64,000 bases of DNA from Pyrrhoderma lamaoense (taxonomy: Eukaryota > Basidiomycota > Agaricomycetes > Hymenochaetales > Hymenochaetaceae), in assembly GCA_002794735.1 (NCBI GenBank), contig NBAZ01000002.1, forward strand, positions 1,922,001-1,986,000. The letters are read 5' to 3'. The stretch's first letter is position 1. Each line of letters opens with the position of its first letter. The notes under the pieces were generated by a model that had not been told where the DNA came from, ran no database searches, and saw nothing but the letters and a program-made list of their open reading frames with translations. Shown here piece by piece: positions 51,758-63,077 of this stretch. The position numbers and the translations under genes were made by a program.

Positions 51758-52505
51758 AACACGAAATTTTGTCGCTTATTTTCTAATAAATAACTTGTCT
51801 CCCTTTGATGTGTGAAGGTTTTACTTATCTGCCGGGTGCTCTCAGTGTATTGATTATTTTTTCTAACTTTATACGTGTATTATGGACCTGTATTTTCCTA
51901 GTTTGATAGTCTGATATGATGAATAGTGTTGAGAAGAAACAAGATGTGATTAGATCAACAAGCGTTAGTTGTCAACGGCAAAACCCCATCCAGCCGATCA
52001 ACCTGAGGTCATCGCTGGACACCTGCGGGTGTCCCATCTTTTCTCATACACTTATACTCATCTCTGATAGTCTCTTACCTATTCGCTCTTTACCAATAAA
52101 CCCCCTGAATAAAGCTACAAGTCGACATATTATACTTGCAAAGGAAGTGCCGCGGGAGAAACCTTCGGCAGGCCTCATCAACTTTGCGCGCTCAACCTTC
52201 TTCTATAACTCTCTAGTCTTGGGCCCGGGTCTGGCACCCACTACGTATGAATGCATGCATCCTCCAACGCAGCCTTTGACATCTAGTATATGAAGGGCAC
52301 TGTTTCATAAACACGCGAAGACTTCGTGGACGTACACTATATCACTACCTTACTCTTGGTGTCGTCATCTGCATTTCCTCGACTAGTTTCTACTTCTACC
52401 TCCTGTCTCTTTCCATCCATTTGGGTGTACATCCTCAAATCTCTGTGAGCATCTGACCCATAAACTCTCCCTGCTCGAGCTAATGACTTTAATGGCGTAG
52501 TCCCT
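51758..52505. other. Intergenic region, 0.75 kb
   Basis: A 125-codon open frame (51916-52290) exists but has no domain, no signal peptide and no neighbour logic, so it is not called. The region is read as promoter and leader of the KNH1-like gene. Confidence 0.5.
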
Positions 52506-53756
52506 ATGATGCGTACCCTCTTCTTACTTTCTATACTTTGCACGGCGTATGCAAGTGTCTTCGTATGTTTACTTTGTTGTGTACTTCTCACATAAATCCG
52601 ATTACAAACTTATCAATGTCGTAGATCACCCATCCGTACTCGGGAATCACCTGCTCTGGTGGCTCCTCATGCACAGTGACTTGGTTGGATGATGGAACTG
52701 CTCCGTTACTCTCCACGGTTGGAGTCTCCGATCTAGCGTTGTACCAGGGTACGGATACGCTTGTCCAGCAGCTTGCTACTGGAATTGATGTTAGTAGCAC
52801 TCTTGAATTGACATTTACGGTGAGTCTCTTCTCGTTTTCATGGCTGCCTTTTAGAATTTGTTCTGTTCGCCACGTCCCTCGTACACTCTTTTCCCATCGA
52901 CTTCGTTAACAATATTCGTGATATCAAGGGTGTGAGTAAGTTGGGAGTGCTATGCTGTCAGAAATCAAGTGTATATCTTGCACTGACCCTGGATGTCTGA
53001 TAATTTCCCATCTCCGGGATTTCGTACCAATCAGAATGATTATATTTTTCCTCCTTCATACGATGATACACACTCAGAATATCTGACTCTGTTATATCTG
53101 TAGCCTGATCCTAGTGCTGGTCCAAACTCTGATAACTAGTTCGTCTCAATCGCTCACTCTTGACTCAGATTTTGATTCTGATATATTTATATCTTGATAG
53201 CTGGATCATGCTCACATCTCAGTCTGCTCGTAATCCCAATGATACCTCTTTACCGTACACGTCTTTTTCAGGATTCTTTACGTATGTCCCTTCTGGTCAA
53301 CTGGTGTGGTAGTATACTGACACACGATAATATAGACTCGATAATATGTCTGGCAAGTTGGATTCTCCCATCCCTTCTCTAACATCTTCGTTGTCGCCAA
53401 CGACTGCCATCTCAGCGACCTCCCCTGGATCTAGCGTAACAAACGGCGTCGCAACTACTGTGTCAATATCCGTTGCCATTTCCAGTGACGATGCATCATC
53501 CCTTTCGAGTGCATTAAGCGCAATATCATCTGCTGCTTCGGGAAGCCTATCAACCTCATCAACATCCTCCCGATCATTAACTACAAGTACGACATCAAGT
53601 GCTAGCTCCTCTACAGGAGGGACGGCAGCTGCGGAATCTTCGAGTACGAGTTCTAGCACAAGTGGAGTACTTGGACGGGCTGATTCGTTGCTCAGCATCT
53701 CCCGTAATTGTTTGCTAGCCACACTAACTTTATTTTCTGCATTAGTATTTTATTAG
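52506..53756 (+). CDS. KRE9/KNH1-like GPI-anchored Ser/Thr-rich cell-surface protein
   Basis: Secreted wall protein with an N-terminal Ig-like KNH1 domain; in yeast Kre9/Knh1 are needed for beta-1,6-glucan. Five exons join exactly: 52506-52562, 52625-52819, 53104-53138, 53201-53281, 53336-53756; 262 residues. Exon 1 is the signal peptide (MMRTLFLLSILCTAYA). Exons 2-4 give ITHPYSGITCSGGSSCTVTW, LDDGTAPLLSTVGVSDLALY, PDPSAGPNSDNYW and TSFSGFFT, the order of the family. Exon 5 is a Ser/Thr-rich stalk for O-glycosylation ending in a hydrophobic GPI signal (NCLLATLTLFSALVFY). A TAG at 53137-53139 looks like a stop, but it spans a GTTCGT donor: splicing to 53201 makes TAC (Tyr). Either of two adjacent ATGs (52506, 52509) could start. 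Such proteins are multi-copy in basidiomycetes and are often simply called GPI-anchored Ser/Thr-rich proteins. Confidence 0.88.
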
Positions 53757-54212
53757 TTTTTATCTGAAACTCATTGTTTCTACTTTGCATAGACTTTCTC
53801 GTCTTCACTATCTGGCAGTCCTTGTTTGTTTTTTCTGATAGTCATGCTTTAGGTTTGTATTGCAGTAGTGAGATACCAAATATTATGTACACATGTACAC
53901 ATATGTGCCCCAGTAAATGTTGAGTTCTGGACACAGGCATTGTTCGAGTGAACTAGTGAGTGTATATGCCCAAACGAGCTGAGAGACTCTTAGAGTGCAT
54001 CACAGGAAGATTGTTCAGTATCATAAATATAAATAAAATCGGATATAACGTTCATGTACTATTGTTTGTTTGTTGAGCAAAAACTAGTAACTTCTTAATA
54101 ACTTAAATAAGTAAAAGGGCTATAGTGACTTAGTGACGTAATCGCTTATGACCTTACTTATCAACAAGCAACAACTCTTTCGAATGATGTCCTTGAACTT
54201 GCATTTCGCTTA
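53757..54212. other. Intergenic region, 0.46 kb
   Basis: AT-rich, no gene. Contains ATGTACACATGTACAC at 53885-53900, a 16-base string that also occurs at 24873-24888. Confidence 0.5.
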
Positions 54213-54699
54213 ATGCCCTGTAACCCAACCCGGTTACGCGCTATTGCACTGTACAAGGAACTACACCGCCTCGGTCGTGACTATCCTAATCCATCGTAAG
54301 CTTGACACTTGAAACTCGAAAGTTGCTGTTTCTTATCGGTTTTGTTTCTCATGAAGCTATGATTTCCATGGAAAATTACGGAGAATGTATGAAAGTTAGT
54401 AAACTATTTGATAGCCCCTAGGACCTAGGAAGGGATGCTTAATATATGACATCACTCAATTAACTCAATCATAAGAGAACAGAGACCTCACGAACCCCGA
54501 AGATATCGAAAAGGCCTTACAGCTAGGGTTATTCATTCGTAACGGTTAGTTTGTTAATAAAGAATTGATCTGTGACGGCCTTTTTTTACCTCAAATATCA
54601 TCTCTGATAGAAACAGTAGCACTTATAAAGCTCAGCAAGTATCGGCATCTCAAGCGATCGTATACACCCTCCGAAGATACATCAGTTAGAAGTGAATGA
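54213..54699 (+). CDS. LYR-motif protein, LYRM5/ETFRF1-like
   Basis: Small mitochondrial LYR protein; the LYRM5/ETFRF1 subgroup removes FAD from electron-transfer flavoprotein and so tunes its activity. Four short exons fit in phase: 54213-54295, 54357-54394, 54476-54544, 54611-54699; 92 residues, the size of the family (about 90). The LYR-type motif is ALYKELHRLGRDYP (residues 12-25), where LYK replaces LYR as in the LYRM5 group. It is followed by FHGKLRRMYEKNRDLTNPED, IEKALQLGLFIRNE and LIKLSKYRHLKRSY, which is the complete LYRM5 pattern. No frame break. Because no exon exceeds 90 nt it is easily missed by ORF searches. It ends 277 bases from the converging stop of FAD monooxygenase 2. Confidence 0.88.
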
Positions 54700-54976
54700 A
54701 CTACGAGCCACTACTAGTACCTCTTACCACCCTTGGTAGGCAGGGGTATGGTGTGTTATCTGTAACTTACAGACACTACGATATGGCCTCTGAAGTGCTC
54801 ACTTATATCATTTCTACCATTTTCTTATCTTAACCAAGAACTCTGTTATATTCATATCTCCTTTAAGTACTAACACTACATAGGATCTTGTTCTAACTAT
54901 ACATTCACGTGTGAGCGTACTCAGCATTAGTATTCTCCATAACACAGCCAGCCGGTTCGTCGAAGATTATCAATAT

Positions 54977-56841
54977 CTAATTCTTCTGCAAAACTGTCTG
55001 AAGCTTGGACAAGGCGTGCTCTAGGCCTTTGTTTACGCCCGGTCTTCCTACCCATCTTCTATTTTCTTCAATCACTCTACCTGACGCTATGAAGTGATCT
55101 CCAACCCCGGGAAGCGCCGCTCCGTTTAGATCCGCCTCCTCTATATTTGACTTTTCACCGACTGGTCTCTGAATATATTTGAAATCTTGTTCGTAGAGCT
55201 TTCCTGGGAACGAGAGCGACTTTGAACTTCATTGCCTATCGGAAGCCGTACCGACTGATATATCTTCAGTACATCTGACAGTGTTTCAATCGTAGCTAAC
55301 GGACTTGAAAGAAGTGCTCCCAGTATATACGCGTCTTCAATAGCTACACCACCACCTGATCCTAGATGAGGAGTCATTGCGTGTGCCTTTTGAAATTATT
55401 CAGTCTGTAAATATACTTGTGAGTCAGCTGATGTATAAATGGAACTGACGGCATCTCCAATTATTGTAACACGATTATGAGAGTACATGGGAATTGCATC
55501 TAAGGCATGAATAGCCCAAGATGAAGGCGAGTCAATGCACTGCTATAAGTTGAGCCATCTTCTTAAGCATCAAATGGAACAGAACATACCTGAAGAACTT
55601 GTTGTACCTCATCTTCCCATCCATTGTATTCTGCGAGAAATGAAGCCATACTGGATTCGTGTACCCATGGCTCGCCATACACAACTCCTTCTTTCTCTGG
55701 TTGAGAGACGAAGGCGGCTACATTAATTTGTTTTCTTCGTGGGATGGGGAAGACGATAAGATGCTATTCTCAGATATAAGATATCTAGATCTAGGCAAGG
55801 CTTTAATCATACTGAATTTGATATATACCTTGTTCTTTCCTCCATACTAACGATATTTTTGTGGAGTATCACCATAATCAGTCATTTCTTAGACACTCAT
55901 CTTATTGCTATGCTTACGTTCACAGCCGAAGTTAAGGTTCGATGAGATGGATTCAAGGCTTTTAGCGTCTCAAAGGGAATTAATGCGCGATACGCAATAC
56001 TTCCACTCCATTTTGGATGAGCCTTTTCCAGAAGCCGTAAATTTCTAGCTTCTTCCGGACTCATTTCGGATGCTGCATAGGTCAGGAGGCAGTGCCGAAC
56101 TACTGAATGGATCCCATCTGCGCCTACGAGTATATCGCATTGAGAACTTGTGCTGTCCTTGAATTGAAGCATGATAGGATTCAAGGATTTCGGATCCTGC
56201 GGCAAACTGTAAGAAGTCAAGCGCTTTGAGAAGTGGACCCGAGTCTGAGATGGGTCAAGATTTCTAGCTATTACATCCAGAAACTCAGCTCGATGCAGGG
56301 AAACAATTCCAACTGAAAGAAAAGAGTATCAATATGATCTGATCAGATATCTGTGTGGAATTCTAGCTCTAAAGACTTTTGTACGAACAAGGTAGCATAG
56401 GAGAACTGAATGTTACTCCCTCCTTCTGGTCTGATTTACGCATCTCAAACGAGGGTCCTAAATAGTAGATATGTTCTGTAATCAGGGTTATGCATGATAT
56501 TGTGGTTTGGGGCCAGACTCACTTAATTCATCGTCTGAATCAGGTATATCTGCAATTTTTCTCAGCTCTTGCTCGAGCCCTAAAATCTTCATGACTTCCC
56601 ATGGCCGCCTATACATGCTTACCCCGGCTCCTATCTCTGTAAAGCTTGAGGCTGTCTCATAGATGTCAATTGTTATATTACTGTTGCCCTTAGAGAAATG
56701 AGATATTGCTAGAGCTGCTGTTAAGCCAGCAATACCTCCTCCACTACAAGAAGAGTGATTGAACGTGAGTACGATTTCTAAGTACCTAGCTAATTGTACT
56801 CACCAAATAGCGACAGTAAATTTTTGATGAGGGTTTGACAT
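54977..56841 (-). CDS. FAD-dependent monooxygenase 2, paralogue of monooxygenase 1
   Basis: Same family and likely chemistry as the gene at 47907-49700. Exons in transcription order: 56841-56804, 56743-56523, 56457-56389, 56312-55918, 55846-55829, 55763-55590, 55539-55450, 55386-54977. Motifs: CGGGIAGLTAALAI, CDILVGADGIHSVVRH and IIGDAAHAMTPHLGSGGGVA. Exons 2, 3, 5, 6 and 7 have the same lengths as in the paralogue (221, 69, 18, 174, 90 nt), including the 18-nt exon (YGGKNK). The frame drops one base at about 55203-55204 (CAGGAAAG expected CAGGGAAAG). Restored, the C-terminus continues as GKLYEQDFKYIQRPVG and ends at 54977 with about 471 residues; uncorrected it would stop at 55141. The donor after exon 3 is GTTCGT. 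The two copies have clearly diverged, so the duplication is not recent. Confidence 0.88.
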
Positions 56842-57105
56842 GCTGACAAGAGGCTGGACGTGCTAGATCCGAGGAAAACAGGCTCAGAAAGAATCGACTC
56901 ATGAAATAAGTTGCGGTTAATCAATATAATGACGGAACAAAAATAGAGCATCTTATCAAAGAGCTTTTAACCACATGATTAAACAGGTATTTTAACTCAT
57001 TCAAATTTATCAGTGCTGGAAAACATCCTAGATTATACTCTCATTTCCTGAATAGCTAGCTTTTTACTAAATCCTAGGTTTGAATCTGTTTAGAACAAGA
57101 ATCGA

Positions 57106-59227
57106 TCACTCTCGTGACCGAAAGCATGGAAGCCACTCGTCAAGAGCAAGTTGGAAGAGACCAAGCCCGAGTAAAAGGGCTCTGGAGAAACAGGACTATA
57201 AAACCCCACTGTACGAAAGTCTGTGTGGTTTGAATCGAGTTGTAATAAGACTCGCATATCGGACACATGAACCATGTTTTGATACGTCATTCCAAAAAAT
57301 GAAGGAAATGGAGGCTCCTGATTACAACTTGAAGGTTGAAGTTGGTTTAGTTGGTGATAATTATACCTAACCCACTTCACATACCTAGGAATAGACAATG
57401 ATGGTTCTCTCATTGGGGAGTTTGATTCGATAGACGCTAATCCCATTGTCCTCCATGGATCAACTGACACAAGCCATAGGCGCGACTACTAAGTATGAGT
57501 TGATAATTGAGTGACAACCAGTACTTACATTCACCATTGGTGAACAGCACGTTCGATGGTGTCATATTCCATCCTCCATACTTATTAATATGATCTACAG
57601 CGGGGAAGCTGGGAGTCCTTCAGGAAATGCTGAATTGCATTGCTCCTGAAAAAGTTCGAGCGAGAGAAAGGAAGTCTCGATTGACAAGGGATTTTTGGGA
57701 TCACCACGTTGATAAAGTCCTGTGGGAATGCATCAGAATTTATAATTGAGCTACGGAAATAGGACTTGTCTGGCCATATTCGGAACAGTACTGCCACATC
57801 CAGGATCTGTCTTGGACAGGATCATCTGGACTACCAGGAATGCTATCGTAGTCAAGCTCAGCGATCGCTGTAGTGAATGCGTTGAAAGCATCATAAGTCC
57901 CACGGGAACTCTCTATGCCGGATTCGAAAGGGTCTGCAGTATAGTTCTGGGTCTCAAGAAGGTTGCAAAACGGTAGGAGGGAGGCATTGAAACCATAGTA
58001 CTGAGATAGTAGTAAATCAACAAAGGACTCCGGATTCTATATTAGAATATTGTCAATATAAGTATCATACCTGATAAAAGTTCAGGGGATCCATCAAAAT
58101 GCTCGCAGCATCTACGTTGCTCATTTTTGCCGCTTCCTCTCTAGTCAGTTTGTCAGCAAGCGTTGTATTTCCACCTTTTCCACTTAGTCTAGCGTATTCA
58201 AGAGCGAATTTGATATCCGTGCTTCGTGTCTCATTTGTACCATTCAGGGCATCATCCACAAACTTAGTAACGGAAATCCAATCTGCAGAGCAGTTTCGTG
58301 TTAATGATCGTTCCGCTGCTTTGTAGTATGATGCCATATCGACTTGAGCGTGAACAGGAGCAGAGGAAGCCCAAGTTGCATATATCACTTCCGGGTTCCG
58401 AATTCGCATGAATGTCCCTCGAACTCCGGGGTATGACCCTCCTAGCCATATCCAAGGAGTTACGGAAGGATTAATAGCAAGTTGGGATGAGTTTCCACTG
58501 GCATTCTTTGGAAAGGAATTTGCAAAGTATACCACATCTTCTAGAGCTTGCTCTGTATTTAGAAATTTCCATTGTTCTGAGCTAGTATTTTCCTTCGTTA
58601 TGCTTATGAATGGTGGTTAATGTATGTTCAACTTAGGGCTACGTACATTAACCGGAAAAGGAAGGGAGCTTCCATAAAATCTGTGTTCCCAGAGAATGGC
58701 CAAGCCACCATACCGCTTAGCTAAGCGCATTGTAGCAGAGAGCCCATGATATTCCTGGACTTGTGATGAGAATACAACACAGAATTAGATCCCAACAAGC
58801 AGACGACGTACTTGCAGATAGTATGGTAGGAGAGGTTCCGCATTTTGCTCCCCAGAATCAAAAACTATTTTAATGATTCAAAATTTAAAATTTACTTAAG
58901 CGTATTCAACCTTTTCTTACGTATCACGGGTCCCCCGGGTTGATAGTAAGTGCTGTTAATCCAATAGCGGTTCTTGAATGTTGTAGATGACACATTGTCA
59001 AAGTGGTCTAACGGCATCTTGAATTTGGCTTGTATCAGTTCAATTACACAGATATCAAGAGCATACATCTATAAACAAGGCCTTGTTATCTTCTAAAGCA
59101 CCTTCTTCCACTTCCGGTAGCAGACTTTGAACAACATCTCTCGGGAACGAAGGACGAAACAGAGTCGAACTAGATAGAAGTCCTAGACTAACCAACAAAA
59201 AGAGAGGATACGGGACAGAGACTTCAT
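57106..59227 (-). CDS. Secreted serine carboxypeptidase, family S28 (Pro-X-type)
   Basis: Peptidase family S28 members cleave after proline at the end of peptides; fungal members are secreted. ATG at 59227 gives MKSLS then, after restoring one base in the GGG at 59212-59214, a clean signal peptide (YPLFLLVSLGLLSSS). Conserved blocks follow: MPLDHFDNVS, RYWINSTYYQPGGPVI, EHRFYGSSLPFPVN, TEQALEDVVYFANSFP, WIWLGGSYPGVRG with the catalytic Ser (GxSYxG), WQYCSEYGQ, FTNGEFDPWRTMGL with the catalytic Asp, and NMVHVSDMRVLL with the catalytic His. Two more one-base drops are needed, in the four-base run 57602-57605 and the three-base run 57166-57168; after the latter the end reads LGLFQLALDEWLPCF with stop at 57106. 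At least eight introns. All three catalytic residues are intact, so a working enzyme is likely. Divergent from the aminopeptidase P gene. Confidence 0.88.
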
Positions 59228-59591
59228 ATCTATCACTCAGATAAGCAACCACAACATACTTTCAAGTTCACCGTCATTATATATTGATCTTGAAGACGAA
59301 GAGATGATAAGAAGAACCTCGGAGTTATTCACATGTTGGCTTGCATATGGACTCTACCAGGTATGACCAAAGGATGATTAAAAATAGTACAATTATTGCT
59401 ATGTAAGGAGCCCTTCCTCTATCTGAGCAAGTGATTTGTTGATAAGCGTATCTGAGAATGCTTGTCTCAAGTCTGCTATGAACGGCAAGGACGAGCTCAG
59501 TCTGAAATCAGTTCAATTTGACTAAGGCAAGCTTTGCGACGTGACCGTGAGAACGTACTCGATATGGAAAGAATTGAATTAAATCACTTTA
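59228..59591. promoter_or_regulatory. Divergent promoter between S28 peptidase and aminopeptidase P
   Basis: 364 bases separate the two start codons, so both promoters must lie here or overlap the 5' leaders. No TATA box stands out. Both products attack proline-containing peptides, so shared regulation is plausible but unproven. Confidence 0.45.
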
Positions 59592-62500
59592 ATGCTTAAA
59601 TCCTTTTTTAGGCAGGAACTTGGCTACCATATGGTACTCTTTCGAGCTACAGCTCATTGTTCTCGGATATTCCCATCTCAAACTTTGAGTAAGCAACTCA
59701 TAGGCAGAAATAAATTATTGCACAGGTTTTCTTCCATGGCCACTACGCAGACAATCGATACGTCTCAGAGGCTAACAAAGCTCAGAGAGCTTCTTGCAAC
59801 TCATAATCCAAAGATTGACGCGTTCGTAGTTCCAAGCGAAGATTCTCGTGCGCCTAATAATTTCCAGACAAACAATTCAATCATTCACTGAATAATAACA
59901 GATTTCAGCGAGTATCCTTCACACAGCGACGAAAGACGGGCTTTCATTTCAGGATTCTCTGGATCTGCAGGTAGAGCTAATAAATCAACACTTTAGGATA
60001 TAAGATGCTAAAACACTACTAAAAGGTTGTGCTGTTGTAACAGATGAAGATGCATATCTCTTCACAGATGGACGGTACTTTTTACAAGCATCTCAGCAAT
60101 TAGATAAGTATGTCGCGCCACTCAATCACAAAAGATATACACACAAATATGTAAGTCACTGGTCTAACCCGAATCGCAAACAGGAACTGGACTTTAATGA
60201 AATTAGGCCTTCCTGGTAGGTCAAGAGATTTAATGGGCTTGTAAAGGTTCTTAACACATTCGAATAGATGTGCCTACGTGGCAAGAGTTCGTCTCTACAG
60301 TTAGTTCTCGTCACCAGTGCGATATCTCAAAAGTTACTGATCCAGATTGATAGTTAGAGACTTGATAAGAAGAAAAAGATTGGGATTGATGCTAGCCTGA
60401 TATCAGCAGGTATGGCTTGCGTTATACCCGATGTCTTTCTGTAACTTATTGTCCTGTAGCCGATGCTAAATCAATCAGGCAATCTCTGGAAAAGAGAGAA
60501 TCCGAGCTCATCTCACTAGCAGACAATCCAGTTGATAAGGTATGGGGACCGGAAAGGCCACAAAGGAAGAAAAATAAAGTTTTCCCTCTTGAAGATAGAT
60601 ACAATGGTGAAAGTCTATATATAAAAATTGGAGTTCAATCAACTTATAAACCTCAAGGTAAATCATTCTTGGAAAAACTGTCTGCCCTTCGGGAACAGCT
60701 TGCGAAGAAAAAGGTAGAGGGGATGGTTGTCAACATGCTCGACGAGGTTGCCTGGCTCTTCAATCTCCGAGGTTCCGATATCGACTATAATCCAGGTCAG
60801 TAAGGTCAACATTACGTACCCGAAAAATATATCTAATACGAATATTCATCAGTTTTTTTGGCGTATGCGGTTATCACCTCCGATAAAGCTGTTCTTTTTA
60901 TTGATAATGAACAAGTCGACTCGGAAGTTAGGAAGCATCTAGGGGATGAAGTGGAGATACAGCCATATGACTCCATCTTCAGCTATCTAAGTGAAATGAG
61001 TCGTTCTATGGAACTAAATGAAGAAAAGGTGAATTTGTTTGTCTAAGTCCAAGTATTAAACATGTTACTGATTTGAGTCAAGCGATTCCTTCTTGGTAAT
61101 ACGGTTAGCTTGGCCATCGCTGAAGCTATTGGAATAGTAGGTGAAATTTGACAGCTTCATTATTTCACTGGATCTAAGGTCGACGATTTAGGACAATGCT
61201 ATAATCTGCCCTTCCCCAGTAGCTGAAGCAAAGGCGATCAAGAATAATACGGAGATTCAAGGGTTTCGCGATTGTCATATTCGTGATGGAGCTGCACTTG
61301 TCCGCTACTTTGCGTGGCTGGATGAGCAACTCAACTCCGGAGCAGAACTCTCAGAAGTACAGGTTGCAGACAAACTAGAGGAGTATAGATCGTAAGCTTC
61401 TTCGGTTGTATCCTGTAGGAGAGATTTGAACGGAGAACTTAATCCTTTTCATCAGTGAATTAGCTCACTTCCGAGGACTCTCCTTCCCTACAGTCAGTGC
61501 TAGTGGCTCTAATGCAGGTAGGGGCAATTTTCTAGCTTTTGACATGATGTCTAACGTATGACACTCCTAGCTATCATTCACTATATGCCGGAGAAAGAGA
61601 CATGTGCCATTGTCAAAAAAGACCAAGTGAGTACAAGACATTCACATGAAACTATGGCGGAGAGCTTAACTACATCGTAGATATATCTTTGCGATTCCGG
61701 AGGTTAGCATTACTTTACTAGCTGAAGTCTACCACATTTATCTAGTTTTTGCACAGCTCAGTTTACTGATGGTACCACTGACGTCACTAGAACTTTCGTA
61801 AGTGCGACTCACCTTGGCAAGGATTATCCTAGTTGTTCTACTGCACATCTTACTAAAATCTGATAACAGCACTTTGGTACCCCGTCTGAGGAGGAGAAGA
61901 GGGCTTTCACGAGGGTTCTACAGGGGCATATTGCAATTGATAGAATGGTCATTCCTAACGGTATCACTGGTATGCATCCAGTTTTTTTTATGTGTATCAT
62001 GGCTAAAGCTGATACCTTTTAATCAAATCCCTTTAGGCTTCCAAATGTAAGTGACAAAACGTGTCACAGTACCGTTTTGATGTCTAACGTTTGCATCAGC
62101 GATTCAGTTGCAAGGATGCCTCTTTGGAAGGATGGTCTTGGTAAGCTAACTTTGAACAGAAGTAATGATAAAGTAGTTAATCAAATTTTCCAGATTATAG
62201 GTACTTTCAACATTATTTGTAATAACTTATGGATCCTAATACTCATGTTTTATTTCTGAAGGCACGGTACTGGTCACGGAGTAGGTCACTTCCTTAACGT
62301 GCATGAAGGTCCGCAAGGCATTGGTACAAGACCTGGTAAATGAAGTTCTTCATTCAAAATCACATACAATTGAGCTTATGGCCTCTCCAAGCATACAACA
62401 ATATCCCATTGAAATCAGGGATGACTGTATCCAACGGTTCGTACCATACTCTCTATCTTATCAATCGGTAATTTAGAGTCAAGGATGCGTTCACAGAGCC

Positions 62501-62842
62501 AGGGTACTATAAGGATGGATATTACGGTATACGTATCGAGAACATAGTAATCGTACGAGAAGCAAAGACGCCCAATAATTTTGGCGAAAAGGGTTACCTC
62601 AGCTTCGAGCATGTGACTATGGTAAGTGTTTGATTCTTGTGCTGTATCGCGCGAGTCCTAGATCTAACCCATGAGCAAAGTGTCCGATCCATACGAAACT
62701 CATTGCACAGGAGCTACTTTCACCTGATGAACGTGAATGGGTAAATTCGTATCATCAAGAAGTACTTGAGAAGGTGGGTCCTTTGATAAAGAACGATACA
62801 CGTGCTTTGAGTTGGTTAGAAAAGGAGTGCACTCCTATTTAA
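59592..62842 (+). CDS. Xaa-Pro aminopeptidase P (M24B), possibly dual-targeted
   Basis: Metallopeptidase removing an N-terminal residue next to proline. About 22 exons; phases agree except one unresolved junction (60268-60409). The pita-bread catalytic domain is intact: [14 protein letters not shown] (both metal Asp, 61757-61797), [17 protein letters not shown] (metal His), SGMTVSNEPGYY (metal Glu) and [11 protein letters not shown] (metal Glu). The N-terminal domains show [33 protein letters not shown] and [19 protein letters not shown]. Residues 1-48 are rich in Arg, Ser and hydrophobics with almost no acids ([20 protein letters not shown]), like a mitochondrial presequence; the in-frame ATG at 59736 (MATTQ) would give the cytosolic form of about 620 residues. 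Exons of 10 nt (62037-62046) and 7 nt (62194-62200) are needed to make TGFQIDSVAR and LDYRHGTG. The donor at 62437 is GTTCGT. Stop at 62840-62842. Confidence 0.92.
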
Positions 62843-63077
62843 TGGTTGTTAGTAAAGGTTTTGGAGTATATAGCAAATGAGGTACAATGCAATGATAATT
62901 ATGATATACTAAATTTCGTGTACATATGCATGGAAAAGTTGAAGAAAGCAAGCTACATAATGCAAGCAAATAAGGACAACAATGAACGCATACAAATGAC
63001 AGGTAGGGCAAGAAAAGGTGACATGAGAAAGTTTACGTAGACAAGATGTAAAAGTATACTACATGTAGTTATACACT

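Noticed and set aside
51916..52290. 125-codon open frame starting with ATG on the plus strand
   Set aside because: No recognisable motif, signal peptide or membrane segment; it lies where the KNH1-like promoter is expected.
53137..53139. TAG stop inside the KNH1-like gene, suggesting a pseudogene
   Set aside because: The TA belongs to the exon and the G begins a GTTCGT donor; splicing to 53201 gives TAC and the conserved YW continues in frame.
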